A model generated the notes under the pieces. That model did no database searches. It was given only the letters and a program-made list of their open reading frames with translations, and was not told the DNA's origin. DNA of 34,803 bases. It comes from Thermomicrobiales bacterium. GTDB taxonomy: Bacteria; Chloroflexota; Chloroflexia; Thermomicrobiales; UBA6265. The position numbers and the translations under genes are program-made. Of this stretch, positions 8,744 through 15,731 are shown piece after piece (position 1 is the first letter of the stretch; each line of letters begins with the position of its first letter). The stretch is from contig JAMLHN010000041.1 of the NCBI GenBank assembly GCA_023957115.1, forward strand, positions 1 to 34,803, in the 5' to 3' direction.

Positions 8744-9070
8744 ATGGCTGAGTTTCTACCGGCGACATCGTCGTCATCCCTGGGTCGCGGCGGCGATCCA
8801 GCGCATTCGATCAATTGGGGCCTCCCGGGCCGCCAATCCGCCGACACCCTTCCACGTCTCTATATGACCGGCGATCTGCGCGCCGTCACCGGGCTCTCGC
8901 GCACCCAGCTCGATTTCTACCTGCGCGATGGACTGGTACGGCCGACCGCCCGCACCGAAAGCGGGTTCCTGCTGTTCGACGATGCGGAAGTGGAGCTGGT
9001 GCAGCATATCGTCAACGAGCGACGAAGTGGGGTTGCCCTCAAAGAGATTCGTCGCCGGATCGGCCGGTAA
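8744..9070 (+). CDS. MerR-like helix-turn-helix protein
   Basis: Small DNA-binding protein of 108 residues. The N-terminal 40 residues are Ser/Gly-rich; residues about 45-108 read LYMTGDLRAVTGLSRTQLDFYLRDGLVRPTA...LLFDDAEVELVQHIV...SGVALKEIRRRI. This is the MerR layout: helix-turn-helix ('TGLSRTQLDFYLRDGLV'), a wing ending in a Phe/Asp turn, then a helix with 'GVALKEI'. It lacks a MerR dimerisation coil and effector domain, so it resembles excisionase or small MerR-fold factors. ATG 8744 is chosen for the GAGGG upstream; ATG 8663 would add 27 residues. The ATPase gene follows after 6 bases, so the two are probably co-translated. It may regulate the cassette or recruit the ATPase to DNA; this role is inferred. 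Confidence 0.75.
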   Translation: MAEFLPATSSSSLGRGGDPAHSINWGLPGRQSADTLPRLYMTGDLRAVTGLSRTQLDFYLRDGLVRPTARTESGFLLFDDAEVELVQHIVNERRSGVALKEIRRRIGR

Positions 9071-9076
9071 GCGGCC

Positions 9077-10039
9077 GTGACCCATCACTTCGAAGAGAAC
9101 CCGACGAATACGATCCCCTGGCGACCGCGCGAACTTCCGCGTCCGGCGTCTTTACCGGCTGCCCGGGCGATCGAGCTCTTCTACCCCTCGCTTGGACATT
9201 CCGATTGCATCGAGCGCCTCGAAGACGCCAGCCGCAATGGCGGCCTCAGCGTCGTCGTCGGGGATACCGGGCTGGGCAAGAGCCTCCTACTGGATGTCTG
9301 CCTCGACGATCTGGCCTTGCGACACACGGTCGTCGTCGTGCGCGATCCCCACGAGGTGCGCACCGATACCCAGTTGCTGAAAGCGATCATCACCCAGGCT
9401 GGCGCCAAACCGAGCGGGCGCTCCGGGATCGCCATGATGGGCGATCTGGACGAGCTGGTTCTGGCACTCCTCCGCCGCGAGCGGCCGTTGCGCATCCTGA
9501 TCGACGATGCCGAGCAGCTGTCCGGCTCCCAGTTGGAGCTGATCCGAACCATCCTTTCGAACGTCTCACCGGCGTCCGGCGCGATCGGCGTCATCCTGTT
9601 CGGGAAACCGGCCTTGATCGACAAGGTCGAGCGCCGGCAGGCACTCTATCAGCAGCTGGAAATGCATCATACGCTCAATCCCTTCTGCCGCAAGGACACC
9701 GCCGGTATGGTGCGACACCGGGCCAAGGAGCTCGGGGATTCTCCACTGGCGCGGTATCACTTCGGGGAAGAGGCCCTGCAGCTCATTCATACCCGCGCGC
9801 GGGGCAATCCATCGCAGATTCTGCAGGCAATGGGCCTGAGCATCAACCGGGCTCGCACGGTGCAACGCTCCACTATCGACGCCGGCATCGTGCTCGATGC
9901 GCTCTCGTCGCCGCACCGGGCCGGGGTGCAACAGCGCCTACCATTCGAACTTTTCGGGTCGCAGTCCGGGGAATCCCCGCCTGCGCCAGTGGTTTTGTTT
10001 CAGGAACGCTCGGGCCATGAGCTCGAGGGAGGAGGATGA
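9077..10039 (+). CDS. ExeA/TniB-like AAA+ ATPase
   Basis: A 320-residue P-loop ATPase. The start 'FYPSLGHSDCIERLEDA' followed by Walker A GDTGLGKS (62-69), Walker B RILIDDAEQ (139-147), a sensor-1-like region SGAIGVILFGKPAL, and 'HTLNPFCRKDTAGMVRHRAKELG' with 'ARGNPSQILQA' in the lid all match the ExeA/GspA and TniB group. This group includes AAA+ proteins that act with transposases, secretion or replication initiators. A DNA role is favoured here by the HTH gene 6 bases upstream and the replication-like gene downstream. The start is GTG 9077, without a clear ribosome site, consistent with translational coupling. The C-terminal 40 residues after 'VLDALSS' are low in recognisable structure. 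No transposase is present in the window, so a transposition role is not supported. Confidence 0.8.
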   Translation: MTHHFEENPTNTIPWRPRELPRPASLPAARAIELFYPSLGHSDCIERLEDASRNGGLSVVVGDTGLGKSLLLDVCLDDLALRHTVVVVRDPHEVRTDTQLLKAIITQAGAKPSGRSGIAMMGDLDELVLALLRRERPLRILIDDAEQLSGSQLELIRTILSNVSPASGAIGVILFGKPALIDKVERRQALYQQLEMHHTLNPFCRKDTAGMVRHRAKELGDSPLARYHFGEEALQLIHTRARGNPSQILQAMGLSINRARTVQRSTIDAGIVLDALSSPHRAGVQQRLPFELFGSQSGESPPAPVVLFQERSGHELEGGG

Positions 10040-10111
10040 CGCTATCGCCAATCGACCGGCGAATCCCGCATCGCAGTGCACTGGCGCCAACCGGAGCGCG
10101 CGATGCGGGAC

Positions 10112-10142
10112 AAAGAAAAAGCCCGGTGCGCCAACACCGGAC
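10112..10142 (-). terminator. intrinsic terminator of the predicted small RNA
   Basis: On the minus strand GTCCGGTG (10135-10142) pairs with CACCGGGC (10121-10128) across a 6-nt loop, followed directly by TTTTTCTTT (10112-10120). It is oriented only for minus-strand transcripts; there is no T-run on the plus-strand side. No protein gene reads into it. Confidence 0.75.
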
Positions 10143-10279
10143 CATTCTGAATTCGCTGGATTGTTGATCTGCTGATCGTTGTCCGGAACATGAGCGGCCC
10201 GTCGCCAAACTGATCGCTCGCATCCGGGTTCGAATTCGTCGCCACCCCCGAGAGGGAGGGTTTTGTGTACCCAGGCAAC
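10112..10279 (-). ncRNA. predicted small RNA antisense to the leader of the replication-like gene
   Basis: A near-consensus promoter at 10286-10315 and an intrinsic terminator at 10112-10142, both on the minus strand, bracket about 165 nt between two plus-strand genes. The only open frame across it runs through the terminator, so coding is unlikely. The predicted RNA has a 5' hairpin (ACCCTC, loop, GGGGGT), two copies of a GCGAATTC-like segment, and a CCGGAC (about 10178-10183) that can pair with the GTCCGG of the terminator stem. The terminator could thus be switched by alternative pairing. It matches no RNA family I know (not 6S, SRP, tmRNA or RNase P by sequence). The opposite strand would be the leader of the gene at 10576, the arrangement seen for plasmid copy-control RNAs. 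Confidence 0.5.
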
Positions 10280-10285
10280 GTCCTG

Positions 10286-10315
10286 ATTCTAGACAGGGCC
10301 CCGCTGCCATGTCAA
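10286..10315 (-). promoter_or_regulatory. near-consensus promoter of the predicted small RNA
   Basis: On the minus strand a perfect TTGACA (10310-10315) and TAGAAT (10286-10291) are separated by 18 bp. It is among the best promoters in the window and drives no protein gene, which is the main reason to call a non-coding transcript here. Confidence 0.65.
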
Positions 10316-10387
10316 GACGTGCGTGCATCGCGTGTGGCTTCGCCATACGCCGCTTCCGCGCGCCCCGGGACCTTCCCTCGGTACATC

Positions 10388-10528
10388 TTGTCATCCCGAC
10401 CGGAGTGGAGAGACCTCTCGTTCCTCGAAACCAGGCGACCGTATGCCAACCCGGCCACACGGGCATTCCCAGGAACCCGTCTCTACCAGAATACGACCGT
10501 AGAACCCTCTCCCAGGATTGGGAGAGGG
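10388..10528. repeat. interspersed intergenic repeat with terminal hairpin
   Basis: Starts with TTGTCATCCCGACCGGAGTG (10388-10407), a member of the widespread 'GTCATnCTGAnCGnAGnGAAGA' class of bacterial intergenic repeats, and ends with a perfect hairpin: CCCTCTCCCA (10505-10514), GGAT loop, TGGGAGAGGG (10519-10528). A related segment lies at 12483-12512. It occupies the gap just before the replication-like gene and shows no coding potential. Confidence 0.5.
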
Positions 10529-10575
10529 CAGGGTGAGTGCGAAAACGCACCGCACCATTTCCGGAGGTCATCGCC

Positions 10576-12315
10576 ATGAGCCCCCGGAAGAAACAGATCG
10601 ATACCACCATCGATTCCGGCATCACCGGTGTGGTTGGCGACGCCGGCGCGACGCGCTCCGGACACGATTCGCGCAAGCGCGGATGGTACTGGCACTGGAA
10701 CGCAACCATCACCCAGTTCGCCCCCCTCATCGGCCTGAAGGGGGTAGGGCTGCTCAATTCTTACACCGTCTGGACCGACCGGCGAGAGGAATCCCCCACC
10801 CGCGGGTACGCGTTCCCGTCACAACAAAGCGAAGCCGATTTCTATGGGGAGGACCGCGCCGAGCTGATTACCATCAACAAGATCCTGGTGGCGCTCGATC
10901 TGATCGAGATCCGCAAGGAGATGGTTGTCCGCCCGGACGAGCAAGGCCGGCGCTGGAAGGTGCCGCACAACTTCTACCGGGTGAAAGACCGGGACGACGG
11001 CTACACCCTGGATGGGGACGCCGTTATGCGGGTGGTCCGCCTGGCCGACAAGGACAAGGCGGTTTACCGCTATCTCCATCACATCTTCTCGGAGAAGTTC
11101 AAACCGATCGACGCACAGAACGTCTGGACCACTATTCTGGCTGAGGTGCGCACCGACCCAACCTGGCAAAAGCTCGCCGAGAAAACGGCCGCCGATGAAC
11201 GCCGCGCCAGCGAGCGAACCAGGCTCGGTCATGCCTCTCGCAAGGAAAAGACTGGCGTACGTACGCAGCTCAAGCCGGCTTCCGACAGTGCAACTGTCGC
11301 TTCTGTGACCGCCCCGTCAGCGGACGAAACCTCTGTTGCAAGCTCCAACAGAGGTTTAAAACCGGCTGTTGCACAACGCAACAAAGGTTCTGAGGTTGCC
11401 GAACGAAGCGTCGTTGCCCCCGTCAATGAAGGGCAGGCAACCAACGTTGCACCCAGCAACAGGACGTATTACCAAGAGAAAACAACCACGACAACAAGGA
11501 GTGACAATCCGGAAACAACGTACGTCACGGGCGTATTCTCGCCGGAGCAAGCCCCGGGCGATCAACCGAATCTCGAACGCACCCTGCGACGTTTTGCCGA
11601 GGCGAACGGCCGCGAGGCAACTGCCGCCGAGCGGAAGATTCTGAAGGAGCTGGCGGAACGGTTCGATCTCCCTGCCCGCGAATCCGGCCGTCCGGAGCTT
11701 GGCAGCGGATGGGCCTGGGTATCGTCCGCGATCTACGAAGCCGTCGATTCCGGCAGCTCCTATGTGGCTACCAAGCGGATTCGGGAGATTCTGCTGCGGT
11801 GGGAACGGGATGGACTGCCATCCGACGAAGGGCAGGCGCCCGAACCGGCCACGCGCAAGAAATCACCCCGGCCGCGGGTGAAGAAGCAGGCCCCCGAGCC
11901 ATACATGGGCACGGCCAAATCGTCCCGGCCGTCTCCGGAGACAGCGGCTCGGGATGGCGCTGCCCAGCGGGATGTCTCCTTCGATGACGAACCGTTCGCC
12001 CACCCAGTCTTCGATCTGGGACGGGGCCTAACCAGTGTGCAGGTCTGGGCGTCGGTGCTTTCCCTGCTGCAGCACGATGGCGTGCCGGCTGGCGAGGTCG
12101 ATCTCTGGTTGCGGCCGCTGGCGTTGTTGCACCTGGATACGGATCGGGATGGGGAGCGATTGTTGATCGGCGCCCCGAATCGCGCGACCGCGCAACGCGT
12201 GGAACAACGCTTCCGTGCCGAGATCGAGACGGCCCTCTCCGCCTTCCTCGGCCGGGCGATCCAGGTCGAGATCGTGCTCACCCACGATTGGCTCGACAAC
12301 CGGCTGGCCGGTTAA
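10576..12315 (+). CDS. replication-initiator-like protein: winged helix, DnaD-like region, DnaA domain I-like C-terminus
   Basis: A 579-residue multidomain protein. Residues about 40-150 (FAPLIGLKGVGLLNSYTVWT, then 'RGYAFPSQQSEADFYG' and 'ITINKILVALDLIEIRKEM') look like the winged helix of DnaD, RepA and phage replication proteins. Residues about 210-330 are a Ser/Thr/Asn-rich linker. Residues about 345-420 (ERKILKELAERFDLP...AIYEAV...ATKRIREILLRWERDGLPSD) resemble the DnaD/DnaB_2 helicase-loading fold. Residues about 490-579 (VWASVLSLLQ, VDLWLRPLALLHLD, LLIGAPNRATAQRVEQRF, FLGRAIQVEIVL) follow the DnaA domain I pattern, which binds helicase and regulators. There is no ATPase of its own; the AAA+ ATPase gene lies upstream. 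ATG 10576 has GGAGG 8 nt upstream. Function is inferred from fold resemblance only, without an alignment search. Confidence 0.65.
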   Translation: MSPRKKQIDTTIDSGITGVVGDAGATRSGHDSRKRGWYWHWNATITQFAPLIGLKGVGLLNSYTVWTDRREESPTRGYAFPSQQSEADFYGEDRAELITINKILVALDLIEIRKEMVVRPDEQGRRWKVPHNFYRVKDRDDGYTLDGDAVMRVVRLADKDKAVYRYLHHIFSEKFKPIDAQNVWTTILAEVRTDPTWQKLAEKTAADERRASERTRLGHASRKEKTGVRTQLKPASDSATVASVTAPSADETSVASSNRGLKPAVAQRNKGSEVAERSVVAPVNEGQATNVAPSNRTYYQEKTTTTTRSDNPETTYVTGVFSPEQAPGDQPNLERTLRRFAEANGREATAAERKILKELAERFDLPARESGRPELGSGWAWVSSAIYEAVDSGSSYVATKRIREILLRWERDGLPSDEGQAPEPATRKKSPRPRVKKQAPEPYMGTAKSSRPSPETAARDGAAQRDVSFDDEPFAHPVFDLGRGLTSVQVWASVLSLLQHDGVPAGEVDLWLRPLALLHLDTDRDGERLLIGAPNRATAQRVEQRFRAEIETALSAFLGRAIQVEIVLTHDWLDNRLAG

Positions 12316-12652
12316 CGTTCCCGGGCATATCACCGCACCGAAACCGCAGTCCCGCGCCCAGACAGCATCGCCCGCTGGTGGGCACGGAGTGCTTTTGTTG
12401 CTCCAGGTTATTCGTGATGTGTGATTCAGGTTCGGGTGAACGCCGCAACGTGAGCCCCATGCCGCGCTGGTGCTCCGTCCCCTTCGTCATGCTGAACGCA
12501 GTGAAGAATCGCTCCGCGTCGGGGTGCCCGAACGTCTTGGCGGACCTGGCGCTCGAGCGCGCAACCGTCATCAATGGCGATGTCGTGGCCACCGACCAGG
12601 CTCGGGATCACCTGGGGTCCCCAGTACCAAAATCTGAACCGCCTCCCAATGA
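12316..12652. repeat. gene-free gap containing an interspersed repeat copy
   Basis: No gene is supported. TTCGTCATGCTGAACGCAGT (12483-12502), continuing to 12512, is a second member of the 'GTCATnCTGAnCGnAGTGAAGAATC' repeat class seen at 10388. No terminator with a T-run was found after the replication-like gene. Confidence 0.45.
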
Positions 12653-12704
12653 TGAGATATTGTCGCAAATCATAGAAGTTGAGATATCATCGCAATTCTA
12701 TGAA
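12653..12704 (+). promoter_or_regulatory. 27-bp-period direct repeat, candidate operator of the uptake operon
   Basis: Two AT-rich 25-bp copies (12653-12677 and 12680-12704) share TGAGATATnnTCGCAA and a GAA end, within otherwise GC-rich DNA. Inverted CATAGAA (12671-12677) and TTCTATG (12696-12702) flank the second copy. They lie about 160 bases before the binding-protein gene. The period is about 2.6 helical turns. It could be a metal- or cofactor-responsive repressor site; it does not match Fur, DtxR or Zur consensus that I know. Confidence 0.45.
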
Positions 12705-12729
12705 TGGCTCTGCCGGATGGCGGAGCCAT
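12704..12729 (+). promoter_or_regulatory. leader hairpin
   Basis: ATGGCTCTGCC (12704-12714) pairs with GGCGGAGCCAT (12719-12729) over 11 positions, one of them G-U, with a 4-nt GGAT loop. There is no T-run after it. It sits between the direct repeat and the uptake operon and could be an RNA structure in the leader. I did not see the conserved elements of a cobalamin riboswitch. Confidence 0.4.
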
Positions 12730-12860
12730 CGTTGGCTTAGGGCAGATTCCGAAACGGTGGTTACCAGTTTGGTTTCGGGAAACCGCGTCGCGCATGCATG
12801 CCGGCGCGACGAAGCTCGTGGCATTGGCTACGGTTTCGGATTGCGCTTGAGGAGGTGTCT

Positions 12861-13862
12861 ATGGCTCGCTGGCTTGTCGTGATCGTTGCGGTGTTGGGAT
12901 CGATCGTCGCATCGCCGGTTGCTGCTCAGGAGGCAACGCCTCCGGTTGCCGGATATACGCCGGTGGAGGCTGAGGGACCCACCCAGTATCCCCTCACCAT
13001 CGAAAACTGTGGGGACGAGGTGGTCTTCGACGCCGCGCCGGAACGGGTGCTCACGCTTGCTCCCAACACCACTGAGATATTGCTGGCGCTGGGGTTGGCC
13101 GATCATATGGCCGGGATGATCGGCGCGAAGGACCAACTGCTTCCGGAGTTGCAGGCGGCGGCCGAGCCGGTCGAGGTTATTACCGAATCGGCGTTTCCGT
13201 ACCCCAGCCGGGAGGTTGTGCTGGCGGCAGACCCCGATCTTCTGCTGAGTGGGTATGGAGGCGACTTTACCGAGGGCGCCTACGGAACCCGGGAGAGCTA
13301 CGCTGAACTGGAAATTCAGTCGATGTATCTGACCGACGCGTGCGAGTCTGACGGCGGCGTGACCCTCGACACGACCTATCAGGACATTCTCACCCTCGGT
13401 CGCATCTTCGATGTCCCGCAGGCCGCGGCTGATCTGGTCAACCAAATGCAGGCGGACGCCGCGTCCGTCCAGCCGGCCGATCCCCCGGTCTCGGTGTTCG
13501 TCTTCGGGGGCGATGCTGTGGAGGAGAACATCACCATCGGCGGTGGTGGTTTGCTGGATGACATGATCACGCGCGCCGGCGGGAGCAATATCTTCGCCGA
13601 TCTCCCGAACAGTGGGCATAACAACAGCGTCAGTATGGAAGACATCGTGGCGCGCAATCCCGAGGTCATCGTGATCATCCACTACCGTGCATTGCCGGCT
13701 GAGGAGATCATCGCCTACATGAAGGCCGATCCATCCTGGTCACAGGTCTCCGCGGTACATAACGACCGGTTTGTCATCATCGATGTGACCTCTACGGTGC
13801 CGGGTGTGCGCAATGGACGCGCAATCGCGGAGCTGAGCGCGGGGTTCGCCGGCGGTGCGTAG
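12861..13862 (+). CDS. ABC transporter substrate-binding protein, metal chelate/corrinoid/F420-precursor type
   Basis: Exported binding protein of 333 residues in the helical-backbone (BtuF/FepB) family. Signal peptide at residues 1-22 (MARWLVVIVAVLGSIVASPVAAQ). The mature start 'YPLTIENCGDEVVFDAAPERVLTLAPNTTEILLALGLAD' is the hallmark of actinobacterial siderophore and putative F420-0 binding proteins. Later parts include DPDLLLSGYGG, an inter-lobe helix around 'TYQDILTLGRIFDVP', and the C-terminal lobe 'SMEDIVARNPEVIVIIHY'. No lipobox Cys follows the signal, so it may be free or held by another partner. ATG 12861 has AGGAGG 5 nt upstream. It is the first gene of a four-gene operon. The ligand cannot be read from sequence; siderophore, corrinoid and F420 precursor are all open. 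Confidence 0.85.
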   Translation: MARWLVVIVAVLGSIVASPVAAQEATPPVAGYTPVEAEGPTQYPLTIENCGDEVVFDAAPERVLTLAPNTTEILLALGLADHMAGMIGAKDQLLPELQAAAEPVEVITESAFPYPSREVVLAADPDLLLSGYGGDFTEGAYGTRESYAELEIQSMYLTDACESDGGVTLDTTYQDILTLGRIFDVPQAAADLVNQMQADAASVQPADPPVSVFVFGGDAVEENITIGGGGLLDDMITRAGGSNIFADLPNSGHNNSVSMEDIVARNPEVIVIIHYRALPAEEIIAYMKADPSWSQVSAVHNDRFVIIDVTSTVPGVRNGRAIAELSAGFAGGA

Positions 13863-14946
13863 CCGCACCATGGGGCGGGGTGTGGGAGCGCCTGCTCATC
13901 TGGCGCTCCCGGCGCTGACCGCCTCGTCGGCCGTGGCCCTGGCGCTGGCGGTCTTGCTGGTGACCGTCATTGCCGCGGTCTCGATTGGCCCGGTTTCCCT
14001 GCCCTTCGGGGAGGTCTGGTCGATCGTCGCCACGCACGTGTCTGCCCTGGTGCGTGGCGACGCCATGCCTACCGGGGGAGCCAACACGATCGTCTGGGAG
14101 ATCCGGTTGCCACGGGCGCTCCTGGGCGTCGTGGTTGGATCGGGGCTTGCGGTGGTGGGCGTCGTCATCCAGGCCCTGCTGGGCAATCCGCTGGCCGATC
14201 CCTACATCATCGGGGTCAGTTCAGGCGCCTCCCTGGGAGCGATTCTCGTGATCGTGTTGGGAGGTTCCGCCCTTGGGGTGGGAAGTATCCCCACCGGGGC
14301 CTTCATCGGAGCGCTTCTTGCCTTCGGTCTGGTTTTTCTCATCGCCTATGGCGATGGCGGCCTTGCCCCAATGCGGTTGGTGCTGGCCGGAGTCGCGGTG
14401 GCCGCACTCCTCGGCTCGTTTGCCAGCTTCATCGTGATCTCGGCCAAAGATCACCAGGTGCGCGGTGCGCTCTACTGGTCGATGGGCGGTCTGACGGGGG
14501 CAACCTGGTCCGATCTGCGCGTTCCCGCCGTCGTGGTGATCGTGCTGACGGGGTACTTCTTGCTCCAGGGACGCGCGCTGAATGCCATTGCGTTTGGCGA
14601 TGAAACGGCGGGAACGCTCGGTATCGATGTTCCCCGCTTCCGGCTGGTGTCGATCGTCCTCGCAGCCTTGATGACCGGTGTGGTGGTGGCCGTCAGTGGC
14701 GGTATCGGATTCGTGGCGCTGGTGATTCCCCATATGGTCAGGCTGCTGGTTGGTGGCGATCATCGCAAGGTGTTGCCGCTCTCGGCCTGGCTTGGAGCGG
14801 TCTTCCTCGTCTGGGTCGATGTCTTCGCGCGTATGGTGGTGCAACCGGTGGAGGTGCCGATCGGTGTCATAACCAGTGCGATCGGCGCGCCGATCTTTCT
14901 CCTTCTCTTGCGCACGCGTGCGTTGCGCACCGGTGCCCGCGCATGA
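13855..14946 (+). CDS. FecCD/BtuC-family ABC permease
   Basis: Integral membrane permease of 363 residues with about ten hydrophobic segments, the BtuC/FecCD layout. Marker regions are IRLPRALLGVVVGSGLAVVG, 'QALLGNPLADPYIIGVSSGA' (a family signature), 'LYWSMGGLTGATWSDLR', and the cytoplasmic coupling region 'DETAGTLGIDVPRFR' with 'GGIGFVALVIPHMVRLLVG'. GTG 13855 overlaps the end of the binding-protein gene by 8 bases; an ATG at 13870 is an equally reasonable start five codons later. The stop at 14944-14946 overlaps the ATPase start as ATGA. It dimerises and moves the ligand delivered by the upstream protein. Confidence 0.9.
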   Translation: MRSRTMGRGVGAPAHLALPALTASSAVALALAVLLVTVIAAVSIGPVSLPFGEVWSIVATHVSALVRGDAMPTGGANTIVWEIRLPRALLGVVVGSGLAVVGVVIQALLGNPLADPYIIGVSSGASLGAILVIVLGGSALGVGSIPTGAFIGALLAFGLVFLIAYGDGGLAPMRLVLAGVAVAALLGSFASFIVISAKDHQVRGALYWSMGGLTGATWSDLRVPAVVVIVLTGYFLLQGRALNAIAFGDETAGTLGIDVPRFRLVSIVLAALMTGVVVAVSGGIGFVALVIPHMVRLLVGGDHRKVLPLSAWLGAVFLVWVDVFARMVVQPVEVPIGVITSAIGAPIFLLLLRTRALRTGARA

Positions 14947-15731
14947 CGCTTGAGATTCGTGAGGTTTCGCTTGCGCTGGGTGGCCACCCTGTCCTCAGCG
15001 ATGTCTCCTTCCGAGTCGACGCGGGTGAGTTCGTGGGATTGCTGGGCGCAAACGGCAGTGGCAAGACCTCCACGCTTCGTTGTCTCTATGGAAGTCTGCG
15101 GCCCGACCGGGGAGAGATTCTGCTCGACGACCGGCCGTTGGAGTCTCGCTCGCGACGGGAGGTCGCACAGCAGATCGCGGTGATGACCCAGGACACCGGT
15201 GGGGGCTGGGATTACACGGTCGAAGAGACCGTCGAATTGGGCCGGACCCCGCACAAAGCGATGTTCGAACGGACCACCAGCGCCGATCGTACGATCGTGG
15301 AGGACGCGCTGGCCGCGGTCGATGCCCTGTCCTTGCGGCATCGTCCAGTGGCGCGGCTGTCCGGCGGTGAGCGACAACGCGTGATGCTGGCGCGAGTGCT
15401 GGCACAGGAGCCGCAGGTGCTCCTGCTCGACGAGCCGACCAATCATCTCGATGTCCGGTTTCAGATCGATCTCCTGCAACGGGTCCGGGCGCTCGGCCGC
15501 ACCACCGTGGCCGTGTTGCACGACTTGAATCTCGCCGCGGCCTTCTGCGACCGTCTCGTGTTGATGCGGGATGGACGTGTACTCGCCGACGGCCCCACTG
15601 CGCAGGTGCTGACGGCAGACACCGTCAACGCCGCCTACCGCATTTCATGTCGTATCGATCATCTGGAGGATGGGATTGTGGTTCGCTACTGGCCGGCCCG
15701 GCCGGTTTCGACACGCGAGGGACAACGATGA
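14943..15731 (+). CDS. FecE/BtuD-family ABC ATP-binding protein
   Basis: A 262-residue ATPase with Walker A GANGSGKT (35-42), Q-loop Q83, signature LSGGERQR (139-146) and Walker B VLLLDE (159-164) followed by PTNHLD. It powers the adjacent FecCD-type permease. It starts at 14943 within the ATGA overlap with the permease stop, and its own stop overlaps the methyltransferase start as ATGA (15728-15731), so the whole set is translationally coupled. All ATPase motifs are intact. Family members include BtuD, FecE and the ATPase of the proposed F420-0 transporter. Confidence 0.92.
   Translation: MTLEIREVSLALGGHPVLSDVSFRVDAGEFVGLLGANGSGKTSTLRCLYGSLRPDRGEILLDDRPLESRSRREVAQQIAVMTQDTGGGWDYTVEETVELGRTPHKAMFERTTSADRTIVEDALAAVDALSLRHRPVARLSGGERQRVMLARVLAQEPQVLLLDEPTNHLDVRFQIDLLQRVRALGRTTVAVLHDLNLAAAFCDRLVLMRDGRVLADGPTAQVLTADTVNAAYRISCRIDHLEDGIVVRYWPARPVSTREGQR

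Noticed and set aside
10222..10243. tRNA-like T-loop on the plus strand (GGGTTCGAATTC)
   Set aside because: The flanking bases do not form the 5-bp T-stem, and no anticodon arm or acceptor stem can be built around it.
9873..10757. Long minus-strand open frame of 294 codons
   Set aside because: It overlaps two well-supported plus-strand genes and the ncRNA terminator, is Arg/Pro-rich without domain patterns, and is a GC-rich shadow.
12316..12860. Cobalamin riboswitch before the BtuF-like gene
   Set aside because: I looked for the conserved cobalamin box elements and did not see them; only a direct repeat and a small hairpin are present.
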